From NCBI RefSeq assembly GCF_039912695.1, contig NZ_JBDSPJ010000022.1, forward strand, positions 310,001 to 374,000: a stretch of 64,000 nucleotides of DNA, read 5' to 3'. The position numbers were made by a program, and so were the translations under genes. Shown here one piece after another: positions 42,825 through 52,759 of this stretch (positions within the stretch are counted from its first letter, which is position 1; every line of letters begins with the position of its first letter). The notes beneath the pieces were generated by a model, which worked only from the letters and a program-made list of their open reading frames with translations, was not told the DNA's origin and searched no databases. This stretch comes from Pseudolysinimonas_A sp039912695 (GTDB lineage Bacteria > Actinomycetota > Actinomycetes > Actinomycetales > Microbacteriaceae).

Positions 42825-45605
42825 CTAGGCGAACGCCTCCACCGGTGGACAGGCACAGACGAGATTGCGGTCGCCGTAGGCCTGGTCGATCCTTCGCACC
42901 GGCGGCCAGTACTTCGCTCGCACCTGGCCTGGTGCGGGGTAGACCGCGAGCTCTCGGGGGTACGGGTGTGGCCAGTCGGTCGCCGTTGCTGCTTCGGCGG
43001 TGTGCGGGGCGTTCACGAGCGGGTTGTCGTCGGCGGTCCAGCTGCCGGCGGCGAGGGCGTCGGCTTCGGCTTTGATCGCGATCATCGCGTCGATGAAGCG
43101 GTCGATCTCGGCGAGGTCTTCGCTCTCGGTCGGTTCGACCATCAGGGTGCCCGCGACGGGGAACGACATCGTCGGGGCGTGGAAGCCGTAGTCGATGAGG
43201 CGCTTCGCCACGTCATCCACCGTCACTCCCGTCGCGTCTCGCAGTGGGCGCAGGTCGAGGATGCACTCGTGGGCGACGAGTCCGTGGTCACCCGAGTACA
43301 GCACCGGGAAGTGCTCGCGCAGTCGAGCAGCTACGTAGTTCGCCGACAGAACGGCGGCCGCGGTCGCGGCGGCGAGACCGTCCGGTCCCATCATGCGCAC
43401 GTACGCCCACGAGATCGGCAGGATGCTGGGGCTGCCGTAGGGTGCGGCCGAGATCGGGTTCGCTTCACCTCTGGGTAGATAGGGCGCGAGGTGCGACTTC
43501 GCGGCGACCGGCCCGACACCGGGACCTCCCCCGCCGTGCGGGATGCAGAAGGTCTTATGCAGGTTGAGGTGCGAGACATCCCCACCCATGTCGCCGAAGC
43601 GGGCGTAGCCGAGCAGCGCGTTGAGGTTCGCCCCGTCGATGTACACCTGGCCACCGGCCGTGTGCACGGCGTCGGTGATCGCGCGGATCTCGTGCTCGTA
43701 CACCCCGTGCGTCGACGGGTAGGTGACCATCAGAGCGGCGAGGTCGGCAGCATGCTCGTCGATGCGCGCCCGGAGGTCGTCGAGGTCGACGTTGCCCTCC
43801 TCATCACAGGCGACGACGACGACCTTCATTCCGGCCAGGACGGCCGACGCGGCGTTCGTGCCGTGCGCGCTCGACGGGATCAGGCAAACGGTGCGGTTCA
43901 GGTCGCCGTTGGCACGGTGGTAGCCGCGGATCGCGAGCAGCCCCGCGAGCTCGCCCTGCGAACCCGCGTTGGGCTGAAGGGAGACGGCGTCGTATCCGGT
44001 CAGTTCCCCGAGCCAGCCTTCGAGTTGCGCGATCAAGTCTCGGTAGCCGAGGGTGTCGGCCTCCGGCGCAAACGGGTGGATGTCGGCGAACTCCGGCCAG
44101 GTCACGGCGGCCATCTCGGTGGCGGCATTCAATTTCATCGTGCACGAGCCGAGTGGGATCATCCCGCGGTCGAGCGCGTAGTCCTTGTCGGCGAGGTGCT
44201 TGAGGTAGCGCATCATCGTCGTCTCCGAGCGGTGCGCCGAGAAGACCGGATGTTCGAGATACCGCGACGTGCGCACAAGTGAGGAGGGCAGTCCCGCACC
44301 AACGGGCTTGAAACCCAGCACCGTTTCAATGCCGAACGCCTTCAGAACGGTCTCGACATCATCCTGTGTCGTCGTCTCATCGAGAGAGACCGCGACGTGC
44401 CCCGCATCGACCAGCCGCAGCAGGTACCCGGCCTCGGCAGCCCGCGCGACAACCTCAGACGCATCGGGAACAGACACCAGCAACGTGTCGAAGAAGGAGT
44501 CGTGGACCACGCGAGAACCCAGAGCGTCCGCCATCAGGCGGGCCAGCCGGTTCACCTGATGAGCGATCGACTTCAAGCCCGAGGCCCCGTGATACACGGC
44601 GTACATCGAGGCCATCACCGCGAGCAGCACCTGCGCGGTGCAGATGTTGGAGGTCGCCTTCTCACGACGGATGTGCTGCTCCCGCGTCTGCAGCGAGAGC
44701 CGGTAGGCGGGGTGGCCGGCGGCATCCACCGAGACGCCGACGAGGCGACCCGGCAGTTGGCGCTCGAGTCCGGCGCGTACGGCGAGGTAGCCGGCGTGCG
44801 GTCCGCCGAAGCCCATCGGCACGCCGAAACGCTGCGAGGTGCCGACGGCGACGTCTGCTCCGAGTTCTCCGGGGGACGTGAGGAGCGTCATCGCGAGCAG
44901 GTCGGCGGCCACGACGGCGAGTCCCCCGCTGGCGTGCACGGCGTCGATGACGGCGCGGGGGTCCCAGACCCGTCCGGACGCCCCGGGGTACTGGATGAAG
45001 GCGCCGAACGCTTCGGGCAGGTCTCCCGCGAAGTCGGTCGTCACGAGCGAAATGCCGAGCGGTTCGGCCCGGTGCGCCAGCAGGCGCAGCGTCTGAGGAA
45101 GGGCGTCTTCGTCGACCAGGAACGTCGTCGATGTCGACCCGGACGCGCGCCGCGCGAGCAGCATCCCTTCGACGACTGCGGTCGACTCGTCGAGCATCGA
45201 CGCGTTCGCCGTCGCCAACCCGGTCAGGTCGGCGACCATCGTTTGGAAGTTGATCAGGGCCTCAAGACGACCCTGAGAAATCTCGGGCTGGTACGGCGTG
45301 TAGGCGGTGTACCAGGAGGGATTTTCGAGCACGTTGCGCTGGATCACGGCGGGCGTGATGGTGCCGTAGTACCCAATGCCGATCATGCAGTGGCGCACGC
45401 GGTTACGGCCGGCGAGCACGCGGAGTTCGGCGAGCGCCTCCCGTTCGGAGCGCGCCGGTGGCAAAACGGTCGCCGCCTCGATGCGGATGCCGGACGGCAC
45501 CGCGGCATCCATCAGCTCATCGACGGTGGAATACCCCACCGCCTGCAGCATGATCGCCTGAGTGGCGGCGTCGGTTCCGATGTGACGGTCGGCGAAGGTG
45601 GTCAT
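42825..45605 (-). CDS. gcvP: Glycine dehydrogenase (decarboxylating), P protein
   Basis: 926 residues, the fused homodimeric P protein. The N-terminal half (about 1-440) starts FADRHIGTDAATQAIML; the C-terminal half has the PLP lysine in NLHKTFCIPHGGGGPG (K about 676) and glycine-rich loop, plus MIPLGSCTMKLN and IYIDGANLNALLGY-type VYIDGANLNAL. It decarboxylates glycine and passes the aminomethyl group to the lipoyl arm of GcvH. The third gene of the gcvTHP operon, it overlaps gcvH by four bases (ATGA) and is under the glycine riboswitch. Confidence 0.96.
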   Translation of the reverse strand: MTTFADRHIGTDAATQAIMLQAVGYSTVDELMDAAVPSGIRIEAATVLPPARSEREALAELRVLAGRNRVRHCMIGIGYYGTITPAVIQRNVLENPSWYTAYTPYQPEISQGRLEALINFQTMVADLTGLATANASMLDESTAVVEGMLLARRASGSTSTTFLVDEDALPQTLRLLAHRAEPLGISLVTTDFAGDLPEAFGAFIQYPGASGRVWDPRAVIDAVHASGGLAVVAADLLAMTLLTSPGELGADVAVGTSQRFGVPMGFGGPHAGYLAVRAGLERQLPGRLVGVSVDAAGHPAYRLSLQTREQHIRREKATSNICTAQVLLAVMASMYAVYHGASGLKSIAHQVNRLARLMADALGSRVVHDSFFDTLLVSVPDASEVVARAAEAGYLLRLVDAGHVAVSLDETTTQDDVETVLKAFGIETVLGFKPVGAGLPSSLVRTSRYLEHPVFSAHRSETTMMRYLKHLADKDYALDRGMIPLGSCTMKLNAATEMAAVTWPEFADIHPFAPEADTLGYRDLIAQLEGWLGELTGYDAVSLQPNAGSQGELAGLLAIRGYHRANGDLNRTVCLIPSSAHGTNAASAVLAGMKVVVVACDEEGNVDLDDLRARIDEHAADLAALMVTYPSTHGVYEHEIRAITDAVHTAGGQVYIDGANLNALLGYARFGDMGGDVSHLNLHKTFCIPHGGGGPGVGPVAAKSHLAPYLPRGEANPISAAPYGSPSILPISWAYVRMMGPDGLAAATAAAVLSANYVAARLREHFPVLYSGDHGLVAHECILDLRPLRDATGVTVDDVAKRLIDYGFHAPTMSFPVAGTLMVEPTESEDLAEIDRFIDAMIAIKAEADALAAGSWTADDNPLVNAPHTAEAATATDWPHPYPRELAVYPAPGQVRAKYWPPVRRIDQAYGDRNLVCACPPVEAFA

Positions 45606-45975
45606 CCCTGGGTCAGCTCCTCGTACTCGGCGGCCGTCAGCAACTCGGGGAGTTCGGTGAAACGCACCTTGATCAGCCAGGCAGCGCCGGTCGGGTCGGC
45701 ATTGACGAGCGCGGGCTCGGCGATCACCGCTTCGTTGCGTTCGAGCACCTCGCCGTCGACCGGCGCAAACAGTTCGCCGACTGATTTCGTCGACTCGATC
45801 TCGCCGACGACTCGCCCGGCCGCCACGGACTTGCCCGCCTCGGGCAGGTCGACGTAGACGACGTCACCGAGCTTGTCGGCCGCGTACGCGGTGATGCCGA
45901 TGGTGGCGACGTCGCCGTCGACGGACACCCATTCGTGGTCTTTCGTGTAGCGCAGCTCGCTCATGCTGTTGTTAT

Positions 45976-45979
<4 letters not shown>
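45602..45979 (-). CDS. gcvH: Glycine cleavage system H protein
   Basis: 125 residues. The lipoyl lysine lies in VVGEIESTKSVGELFAP (the ESTKSVGE motif) and the N-terminal part KDHEWVSVDGDVATIGIT is typical. The small lipoylated carrier shuttles between GcvP, GcvT and lipoamide dehydrogenase. Two starts are possible: the GTG at 45979, overlapping the gcvT stop as GTGA and having GAGAAAGG eight bases ahead, or the ATG at 45964. I prefer the former for its ribosome site, although the extra residues VNNNS are not part of the fold. Confidence 0.93.
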
Positions 45980-47085
<1,106 letters not shown>

Positions 47086-47097
<12 letters not shown>

Positions 47098-47119
47098 CGA
47101 ATGAGTGGTGAGAACTCCC
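47086..47119 (-). promoter_or_regulatory. Expression-platform hairpin of the glycine riboswitch
   Basis: On the mRNA, GGAGTTCTC (47119-47111) directly after the second aptamer is the exact complement of GAGAACTCC (47094-47086), which are the codons just after the gcvT ATG. The 16-base loop contains the start codon, and the left arm contains the only purine-rich ribosome-site-like run. Pairing would hide the initiation region. Confidence 0.6.
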
Positions 47120-47305
47120 CCTCTGTCATGGTGCCTGAGAGTTTCGCGCCCCTGTTCAGCGGGGCGCTTTCACCGACGGCGGCTCGCCTAGGTTCGACGG
47201 GCTCTTTCCAGAGTGGCCTGCGCGATGCGGTACGTGTACCTGAGAGATTGGCGGGGAGGCTTGCTCCTTCGGTGTTCATCCGGGCGAACCGGTGAACTCT
47301 CCCGC
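47120..47305 (-). ncRNA. Tandem glycine riboswitch (gcvT motif)
   Basis: Read on the minus strand, two aptamers follow each other. Aptamer I (about 47305-47215) shows GGGAGAG, ACCGAAGGAGCAAGCC and ATCTCTCAGGTAC; aptamer II (about 47214-47121) shows CTCTGGAAAGAG, GGTGAAAG and AAACTCTCAGGCACC then GACAGAG. These are the conserved elements of the glycine riboswitch. It lies directly before gcvT, whose product uses glycine, so high glycine should switch the operon on. The other part of the 314-base gap (47306-47411) holds the promoter of the divergent FAD enzyme. Confidence 0.95.
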
Positions 47306-47399
47306 ATTGCGTGCGGCCCGATGTTCGATTGTGCGGCCAGCCTAGCGCCCGCTGCCTCGCCCACAACGGGGAACAGTCGCGGGACCCGCGTGCACCCAC

Positions 47400-47405
47400 G
47401 ATGAT
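47400..47405 (+). promoter_or_regulatory. -10 hexamer of the FAD monooxygenase gene
   Basis: GATGAT, six bases before the GTG at 47412; the first base departs from T but A at -11 and T at -7 are kept. Confidence 0.35.
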
Positions 47406-47411
47406 GGACAG

Positions 47412-48569
47412 GTGAGCACGACAACGTCGAACGTGCCGGATCGCGCGGATGCCGTCGTCATCGGTGCGGGACCGGGTGGCCTGGCCGCAGCAGCCGAACT
47501 TCAGCGGGCGGGGCTCCACGTCGTCGTCCTGGAGAAGGCCGACCAGCCCGGCTCGAGTTGGACGAAGCACTACGACCGGCTGCACCTGCACACCTCCCGC
47601 GGCCTGTCTGGCCTGCCGGGCTTCGGCATCCCGCGCCGCTACGGGCGCTGGGTCGCCCGTGACGACGTGGTGCGCTACCTCGGTGAGTACGCGAGCCTGC
47701 AGGGGCTCGACATCCATCTCGGTGTCAGTGCCGATCAGGTTCACGAACGCGTCGAAGGCTGGACCGTGAACTGGTCAAAAGGGTCGACGCAGGGCACGAT
47801 CGCCACGAGTGTCGTCGTCGTGGCGACCGGGTACAACCACACGGCGAAGATTCCCGACTGGCCGGGTCTGAAGACGTTCACCGGCAAGATCGTGCACTCC
47901 AGCGAGTACCGCAACCCCGCCACGCTCGCCGCGAAGGATGTGCTCGTCGTGGGCCCGGGCAACAGTGGTGCCGAGATCGCGGCCGACCTCGCCGAGAGTG
48001 GCGCGAAGGTGCGGCTCGCCGTGCGCACGCCACCGAACATCTTTCCGCGGGCGGTGGCGGGCATCCCGAGTCAGGCTCTCGTCATCGCGATGGACTGGCT
48101 GCCCGTCAAGATGCAGGATGCCATCGCCGCGCTCATGCAGCGCGTGACCGTCGGCAATCTGACCAAGTACGGCATCCCGAAACCCCCGCGCGGGCTGGTC
48201 ACCCAGATGCGTCGCGACGACGTCACCCCAACACTCGATGTCGGGATGCTGCCCGCCCTCCGCGCGGGGAAGGTCACCGCAGTCGCGGAGGTCACCGGAT
48301 TCGACAAGGATGCCGTGCTACTCGGCGACGGCACCCGGATCACTCCCGACGCGGTCGTCGTTGCGACCGGTTTTCAGCGCGGACTCGAGCCGCTGGTCGG
48401 GCATCTCGGCGTCCTCGGCGCGAAGGGTCGACCCACTGTGAACGCTGCCGCGCAGTTGCCCGAGCATCCGGGGCTGTATTTCATCGGCTACTCGAATCCG
48501 CTGACCGGCAACCTGCGGCAACTCGGGATCGACGCCACGCGAATCGCGCGGGCTGCCGCGAAGTCCTGA
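47412..48569 (+). CDS. Flavin-containing monooxygenase-like FAD/NAD(P) oxidoreductase
   Basis: 385 residues. FAD site VVIGAGPGGLAAAAELQRAG at about 11-30 (GxGxxG), FMO-identifying TFTGKIVHSSEYRNP (about 155-169, F-x-G-x3-H-S-x2-Y), NADPH site VVGPGNSGAEIAADLAES and a closing DAVVVATGFQ (ATG motif). Fold and motifs match class B monooxygenases of the YUCCA/CzcO kind, which oxygenate soft nucleophiles or ketones. The substrate is unknown. It is divergent from the glycine operon, and nothing follows it closely. Confidence 0.85.
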   Translation: MSTTTSNVPDRADAVVIGAGPGGLAAAAELQRAGLHVVVLEKADQPGSSWTKHYDRLHLHTSRGLSGLPGFGIPRRYGRWVARDDVVRYLGEYASLQGLDIHLGVSADQVHERVEGWTVNWSKGSTQGTIATSVVVVATGYNHTAKIPDWPGLKTFTGKIVHSSEYRNPATLAAKDVLVVGPGNSGAEIAADLAESGAKVRLAVRTPPNIFPRAVAGIPSQALVIAMDWLPVKMQDAIAALMQRVTVGNLTKYGIPKPPRGLVTQMRRDDVTPTLDVGMLPALRAGKVTAVAEVTGFDKDAVLLGDGTRITPDAVVVATGFQRGLEPLVGHLGVLGAKGRPTVNAAAQLPEHPGLYFIGYSNPLTGNLRQLGIDATRIARAAAKS

Positions 48570-48656
48570 CACCGTCCCGAACGGAAAGCGGGTCGTCAGC
48601 GCGACTCTGCGCGCCGCTATGATCATGCTCAGTTAGCACCCAGGAGGGCACAGAAC

Positions 48657-49622
48657 ATGGCAGAACCGACGAGCCGTAGCGGCAAAAAGGTCGTTCAGGC
48701 GGATTCCGCACCGGCGACCGAAAAGCAGACAGCTTCGGCCGCCAGCGTCAGGGCTGAGGCCAACAAGCGTGTCAGCGAAGGCACCGGCTGGAAGGCCACG
48801 CCGGAGGCGAAGGCTTCGGCCGGCACCAAGCGCGTGATCGCCTGGATCCTGTGGATCGTCGCGATCGCCCTTGAGGCTGTCGGCATCTGGTACATGCTGT
48901 TCATCCTGCGCGGCACCAACGTCGACGGTGACCCGAACGTTCAGCCCAGCTGGTTCTTCTGGGCGCTGATCGGACTGCTGGTCGTCATTGGCATCCTGAC
49001 GATCATCGGTTCGCAGCTGTGGAAGGCGGCCAACCAGGCCGACCCGGCCTCACGTCAGGACGGATTCCGCTTCTTCGTTCAGAACCAGCTCGGGGCGATC
49101 ATCCCGCTCATCGCGTTCATTCCGATCATCATCGTGATCCTCCTCAGCAAGAACCTCGACGGCCGCACCAAGGGCGTCGCTGGTGCCGTGGGGGGCGTCC
49201 TGCTCATCGTTGCGGTGCTGCTCGGAATCTCCTACAACCCCCCGTCGCAGGAGGCCAACACTGAGACTGGCATCGTCAATGAGGGCCAGGTCGACGAGTA
49301 CACGACCATCGTGCAGGAGCTCACCGGTGGCGACGACGTCGCCTGGACGCCGCAGGGCCACGTTTACCACCTCTGTGAAGACGTCCCCTCGCTTCAGCAG
49401 ACTTCGCAAGACGCGGCCAACAACGTAGTCGTTCACGGCACCGTGGCCGACGCCCATGCAGCCGGTAAGGATGGCTTGACCCTTCAGGTCGACCAGGAGC
49501 TCGGCCAGTGCGGCCTGAGCGACCCGACCAACCTCGCGGACATCGACGCCGAGATCCACCAGCTGCGCGACGAGTACGCGGCGCAGCAGGCGTCGAACCC
49601 GGAACCCGCCAAAACCCCGTAA
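48657..49622 (+). CDS. Membrane protein with four helices, unknown function
   Basis: 321 residues with Shine-Dalgarno AGGAGG well placed before the ATG. A polar, Lys/Ala/Ser-rich cytoplasmic N-terminus (1-57) is followed by four hydrophobic helices (about 60-82, 97-118, 141-160 and 168-190) and a soluble exported C-terminus (195-321) with two cysteines (HLCEDVPSLQ and ELGQCGLSD) and a strand TPQGHVYHLCEDVP. The C-terminus ends in a Pro/Glu-rich tail. I recognise it as a common actinobacterial hypothetical protein, but it has no assigned function. Confidence 0.75.
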   Translation: MAEPTSRSGKKVVQADSAPATEKQTASAASVRAEANKRVSEGTGWKATPEAKASAGTKRVIAWILWIVAIALEAVGIWYMLFILRGTNVDGDPNVQPSWFFWALIGLLVVIGILTIIGSQLWKAANQADPASRQDGFRFFVQNQLGAIIPLIAFIPIIIVILLSKNLDGRTKGVAGAVGGVLLIVAVLLGISYNPPSQEANTETGIVNEGQVDEYTTIVQELTGGDDVAWTPQGHVYHLCEDVPSLQQTSQDAANNVVVHGTVADAHAAGKDGLTLQVDQELGQCGLSDPTNLADIDAEIHQLRDEYAAQQASNPEPAKTP

Positions 49623-49636
49623 CCGGCATCGCATCG

Positions 49637-49672
49637 ATCGACGCCCCCTCCCTCTCGGGTCGGGGCGTCGAT
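49637..49672 (+). terminator. Terminator-like hairpin
   Basis: ATCGACGCCCC (49637-49647) pairs fully with GGGGCGTCGAT (49662-49672), an 11-bp stem 15 bases behind the stop of the membrane protein gene. It is followed by CCGTCTTC but no long T-run. Confidence 0.65.
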
Positions 49673-49743
49673 CCGTCTTCGGGATGACGTTGATCGATCC
49701 TGCGACGGTCGCTTTCCTCGACGTGCGTGCCGAGTCTTGAGTC

Positions 49744-50184
49744 ATGTCACGATTCGACTCCGCCAATGTCGCCGCTACCGCCTTCGCGGGCGGCATCCTC
49801 CTGATCGCTCTCACCGGCTGCACCCAGATCGCCGACCTCGCACACAAGCAGCACCGGGAAGATTTCGCCACCTACGCCGCCGCAGCTAAAGGCTGGGTCG
49901 GGGTCGACATCCCGCCGTGGATCCCGGCCGACTCGAGGGGTATTCACAACCTGGCGACGACCGACGAGACCGTGTCGGTCGTGCGGGTCACGTCGCCGTC
50001 CGAACTGCCGTCGTCGTGCACGCTGGGTGCTCGGCACGGCATCCCGCAGCTCTCGGCAGACTGGTCGACCGAAGACTGGCCCGACGACGTGTACGCCTGC
50101 GGCGACTACGAGGTCATGCCGATGGATGGCGGTTGGCTCGGCTGGTTCGGCGCGACCGAGGTGGGACAGACCCCCGGCGGTTAG
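49744..50184 (+). CDS. Lipoprotein, unknown function
   Basis: 146 residues. A signal with lipobox LTGC (C26) after IALTG-like hydrophobic residues. The exported part begins IADLAHKQHREDFATYAAAAKGW and holds cysteines in SSCTLGARHG and VYACGDYEVMP that could form a disulfide, plus Trp-rich runs (SADWSTEDWPDDV, GGWLGWFG). The ATG is preceded by a GAGTCT hexamer six bases upstream, a possible leaderless site. Family not recognised. It converges with marR, overlapping it by four bases. Confidence 0.65.
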   Translation: MSRFDSANVAATAFAGGILLIALTGCTQIADLAHKQHREDFATYAAAAKGWVGVDIPPWIPADSRGIHNLATTDETVSVVRVTSPSELPSSCTLGARHGIPQLSADWSTEDWPDDVYACGDYEVMPMDGGWLGWFGATEVGQTPGG

Positions 50185-50645
50185 CCGGAACCGGAGTCCG
50201 GCTCGAGCAGGGTTGTGAGAGTCCGCCGCAAGGTGGCCGCATCTGGCTGCCCGAGACGGCGATCAGCCCGTGCGCTCAGTTCGCACGACACGACCGCTGC
50301 GGCGCGGCAGAACTCCGCGCCGCGTCGATCGAGCGTCACGACCGTCGCACGCTGGTCGGTGGGGTCGGTCTCGACGGTGACATAGCCCGCACGGTGGAGG
50401 TCACGCACGAGGATGCTCATCGCCTGTCGGCTGACGTTGGCGCGCCGCGCGAGATCGCTGATGCGAGTACCTTCCGGGTCGAGCCCGACGAAGACTGCGG
50501 AATGGGCGAGGTGTACCTCCGGATAGCCCTTCGACGCGAGGGCCCCGAACAGCTCCCCCATCAGTCGGGCCGACGCCTGAGACACCAGGAGTCCCAGATC
50601 GTTGCGCGCAGCATCGGCGAACTCGACCAGCGCATCCCCATACAT
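50181..50645 (-). CDS. MarR family transcriptional regulator
   Basis: 154 residues from the ATG at 50645 with AGAGGG nine bases upstream. The winged helix is clear: TRISDLARRANVSRQAMSILVRDLHRAG (about 60-87) for the recognition helix and TVETDPTDQRATVVTLDRRG for the wing with its D-x-R-D/A-like pattern. Dimer helices flank it. MarR proteins repress until a small ligand or oxidation frees the DNA. It faces a redoxin gene across a 89-base gap with two 16-bp palindromes, so autorepression and control of the redoxin are likely. It has two cysteines (in FCRAAAVVSCELS), which could sense oxidants; that is a guess. Confidence 0.85.
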   Translation of the reverse strand: MYGDALVEFADAARNDLGLLVSQASARLMGELFGALASKGYPEVHLAHSAVFVGLDPEGTRISDLARRANVSRQAMSILVRDLHRAGYVTVETDPTDQRATVVTLDRRGAEFCRAAAVVSCELSARADRRLGQPDAATLRRTLTTLLEPDSGSG

Positions 50646-50656
50646 AGGCAACCCTC

Positions 50657-50693
50657 TTGACAAATTAGGTAATGCGGTTGACAATTTGGGCAA
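50657..50693. promoter_or_regulatory. Two 16-bp half-palindromes between marR and the redoxin gene
   Basis: TTGACAAATTAGGTAA (50657-50672) and TTGACAATTTGGGCAA (50678-50693) are imperfect palindromes of the form TTGnC...GnCAA, starting exactly 21 bases (two helical turns) apart. The second includes a -35-like TTGACA, followed after 17 bases by TCCTAC (50701-50706), the probable redoxin promoter. Confidence 0.6.
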
Positions 50694-50734
50694 CCCGGTT
50701 TCCTACCGGACTTCATCGTAAGAGTGAGGCCCCC

Positions 50735-51184
50735 ATGTCCACCACCACCGCCGTTCCCGCCATCGGAACCGAACTTCCCGACATCCCTCTGACCGCCGCG
50801 GATGGCACGGCGTCGACACTGCATCGCCAGACCGTCGGGCGGACTGTCATCTTCTTCATGCGGGCGAGCAACTGCCCGATCTGCCGCGCGCACGTTCGCG
50901 CCCTCGAGCGGATGCGCGACGCGGGGACGCTCGGCGACGCGACCGTCGTCATCGTGGTGCCCGGTGGCCGTTCCCAGGCCCCGACCGTGGCACGCCTCAC
51001 CACACTCAAGGTCTGGGCATCCGGCGATCACCACGCCGATCTCGGGCTCGGCCGTTTCCTGATGCTCCAGCACAGTGGCACCTTCGTCGTGGACGCCGAT
51101 GGGTCGATTCTCTCGGCCGTTACGAGTGCCCTGCCGACCGCCAGCTTCTCGAAGTCCGCGGTGATTGAAGCGCTGGGTCGCTAG
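50735..51184 (+). CDS. Redoxin/peroxiredoxin-like thioredoxin-fold protein
   Basis: 149 residues from the ATG at 50735. The fold contains TVIFFMRASNCPICRAHVRAL, with the C-P-x-C pair (NCPICRAH) after the first strand, then VVIVVPGGRSQAPTVARL and FVVDADGSILSAV. The pattern corresponds to AhpC/TSA-like redoxins where an active cysteine reduces peroxides or disulfides. Its MarR neighbour on the other strand suggests induction by a reactive compound. The reading frame remains open upstream, but ahead of this ATG the sequence is promoter DNA. Confidence 0.75.
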   Translation: MSTTTAVPAIGTELPDIPLTAADGTASTLHRQTVGRTVIFFMRASNCPICRAHVRALERMRDAGTLGDATVVIVVPGGRSQAPTVARLTTLKVWASGDHHADLGLGRFLMLQHSGTFVVDADGSILSAVTSALPTASFSKSAVIEALGR

Positions 51185-51272
51185 CCGAACTTCGCATCGA
51201 CCGGCGTCACGCTCCCGTTGGCCAAGACTCTTGACCGGGGTTGAGGCTGCCGAAGCGCACTAGCGGTTGCGT

Positions 51273-51554
51273 CTATCCCTCGCGCTGCGTGAGATGGACA
51301 CTCACCGTGTCACCGGCGTGCTTGCCGATGGCATCCTGCACCGATTTCTTGATCGCCAACATGTGTCCGCCCTTGTGCGGCAACATCGACGTGGAGATGG
51401 TTTCACCATCGACCGTCGCGACAACCTTGATCGCCTTGCCCGTGCCGAGCACCGCATGTGAGTCGGTCATGATTGCGCACGTCCACTTGTTAGGCCCCAT
51501 ATCGCCCTGCAACACGGACGTGAACGAATGGTCGAGGGGCTGGGCGGTCGTCAT
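51273..51554 (-). CDS. DUF1905 domain protein
   Basis: 93 residues. The DUF1905 core is seen from FTSVLQGDMGPNKWTCAIM (wordy start of the family) over VLGTGKAIKVVATVDGETI to STSMLPHKGGHMLAIKKSVQDAIGKHAGDTV. A small beta-barrel domain of unknown activity, often fused to YdeI/OmdA-like parts; here it stands alone. The ATG has TAGCTT six bases upstream. The gap on its 3' side (51185-51272) holds nothing I can identify. Confidence 0.8.
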   Translation of the reverse strand: MTTAQPLDHSFTSVLQGDMGPNKWTCAIMTDSHAVLGTGKAIKVVATVDGETISTSMLPHKGGHMLAIKKSVQDAIGKHAGDTVSVHLTQREG

Positions 51555-51560
51555 GCGCTC

Positions 51561-51566
51561 AAGCTA
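51561..51566 (-). promoter_or_regulatory. -10 hexamer of the DUF1905 gene
   Basis: TAGCTT, six bases before the ATG at 51554. Confidence 0.5.
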
Positions 51567-51666
51567 GTGGCCAACTTAGCCGCTGTCTATGTGTGTGCCG
51601 CGGGCGCATCAGAGCTCCCCACCTTGTGGTCGGCCGTCAGCTTTTTTAAGCACTCAGCCCTTGCTC

Positions 51667-52743
51667 CTAGACGTTGAAGCGGAACTCGACCACGTCGCCA
51701 TCCTGCATGACGTAGTCCTTCCCTTCGATGCGCGCCTTACCCTTCGCACGCGCTTCGGCGATCGAGCCGGTCGCGACGAGGTCGTCGAAGCCGATGATCT
51801 CGGCCTTGATGAAGCCGCGCTCGAAGTCGGTGTGGATGACGCCCGCGGCTTGCGGGGCCTTGTCGCCCTTGTGGATGGTCCAGGCACGCGACTCTTTCGG
51901 ACCGGCAGTGAGGTAGGTCTGCAGGCCGAGGGTGTCGAAGCCGATGCGGGCGAGCTGGTCGAGTCCGCTCTCGGTCTGGCCGGTGCTCGCGAGCAACTCA
52001 GCGGCGTCGGAGTCGTCGAGGTCGATCAACTCCGACTCGAGTTTCGCGTCCAGGAAGACGGCCTTAGCCGGAGCGACGAGTGCGGCGAGCGCATCCTTCT
52101 TCGCGGCATCGCCGAGCACTGCCTCGTCCACGTTGAACACGTAGATGATCGGCTTCGCGGTCATCAGACCCAACTCGCGCAGCAGCGGCAGGTCGACGCC
52201 CTTCGCGCGTGACAGCGGTATGCCGTCGTTGAGCGCCTTCTGGGCGGCGAGCGCGGCATCCAGAACTGCGGGTTCCGTCTTCTTCCCACGCACCTCCTTC
52301 TCGATGCGCACGATCGCCTTCTCGAGGGTCTGCAGATCGGCGAGCGCGAGTTCGGTGGTGATGGTCTCGAGGTCGGATGCCGCATCCACCGCGCCGGCGA
52401 CGTGGACGACATCCGGGTCATCGAATCCGCGCACTACCTGGGCGATCGCGTCGGCCTCGCGGATGGTGGCGAGGAACTGGTTGCCGAGCCCCTCCCCCTC
52501 TGAAGCGCCCTTCACGATGCCCGCGATGTCAACGAACGACACGGTCGCCGGCAGGATGCGTTCGCTGCCGAAGATCCCGGCCAGCACCTTCAACCGCGGG
52601 TCGGGGAGGTTCACGATTCCGACGTTCGGCTCGATCGTCGCGAACGGGTAGTTCGCCGCGAGCACGTTGTTCTTCGTGAGTGCGTTGAAGAGGGTGCTCT
52701 TGCCGACGTTGGGCAAGCCGACGATTCCGATGGTGAGTGCCAC
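51667..52743 (-). CDS. ychF: Redox-regulated ATPase YchF (OLA1 family)
   Basis: 358 residues. P-loop IGIVGLPNVGKSTLFNALT, switch region DIAGIVKGASEGEGLGNQFL and the altered NxxE motif in IYVFNVDEAVLGD, which explains preference for ATP over GTP. The C-terminal TGS domain (ESRAWTIHKGDKAPQAAGVIH onward, about 275-358) closes it. YchF/OLA1 binds ribosomes and influences oxidative-stress and translation fidelity. The GTG start has TAGGCT eight bases ahead. Confidence 0.95.
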   Translation of the reverse strand: MALTIGIVGLPNVGKSTLFNALTKNNVLAANYPFATIEPNVGIVNLPDPRLKVLAGIFGSERILPATVSFVDIAGIVKGASEGEGLGNQFLATIREADAIAQVVRGFDDPDVVHVAGAVDAASDLETITTELALADLQTLEKAIVRIEKEVRGKKTEPAVLDAALAAQKALNDGIPLSRAKGVDLPLLRELGLMTAKPIIYVFNVDEAVLGDAAKKDALAALVAPAKAVFLDAKLESELIDLDDSDAAELLASTGQTESGLDQLARIGFDTLGLQTYLTAGPKESRAWTIHKGDKAPQAAGVIHTDFERGFIKAEIIGFDDLVATGSIAEARAKGKARIEGKDYVMQDGDVVEFRFNV

Positions 52744-52751
52744 GGTGGACG

Positions 52752-52757
52752 AGCCTA
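52752..52757 (-). promoter_or_regulatory. -10 hexamer of ychF
   Basis: TAGGCT, eight bases before the GTG at 52743. Confidence 0.45.
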
Positions 52758-52759
52758 TC

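Noticed and set aside
51185..51272. Possible small RNA or gene in the redoxin-DUF1905 gap
   Set aside because: Only short, scattered complementarity and no ribosome site or promoter-terminator pair.
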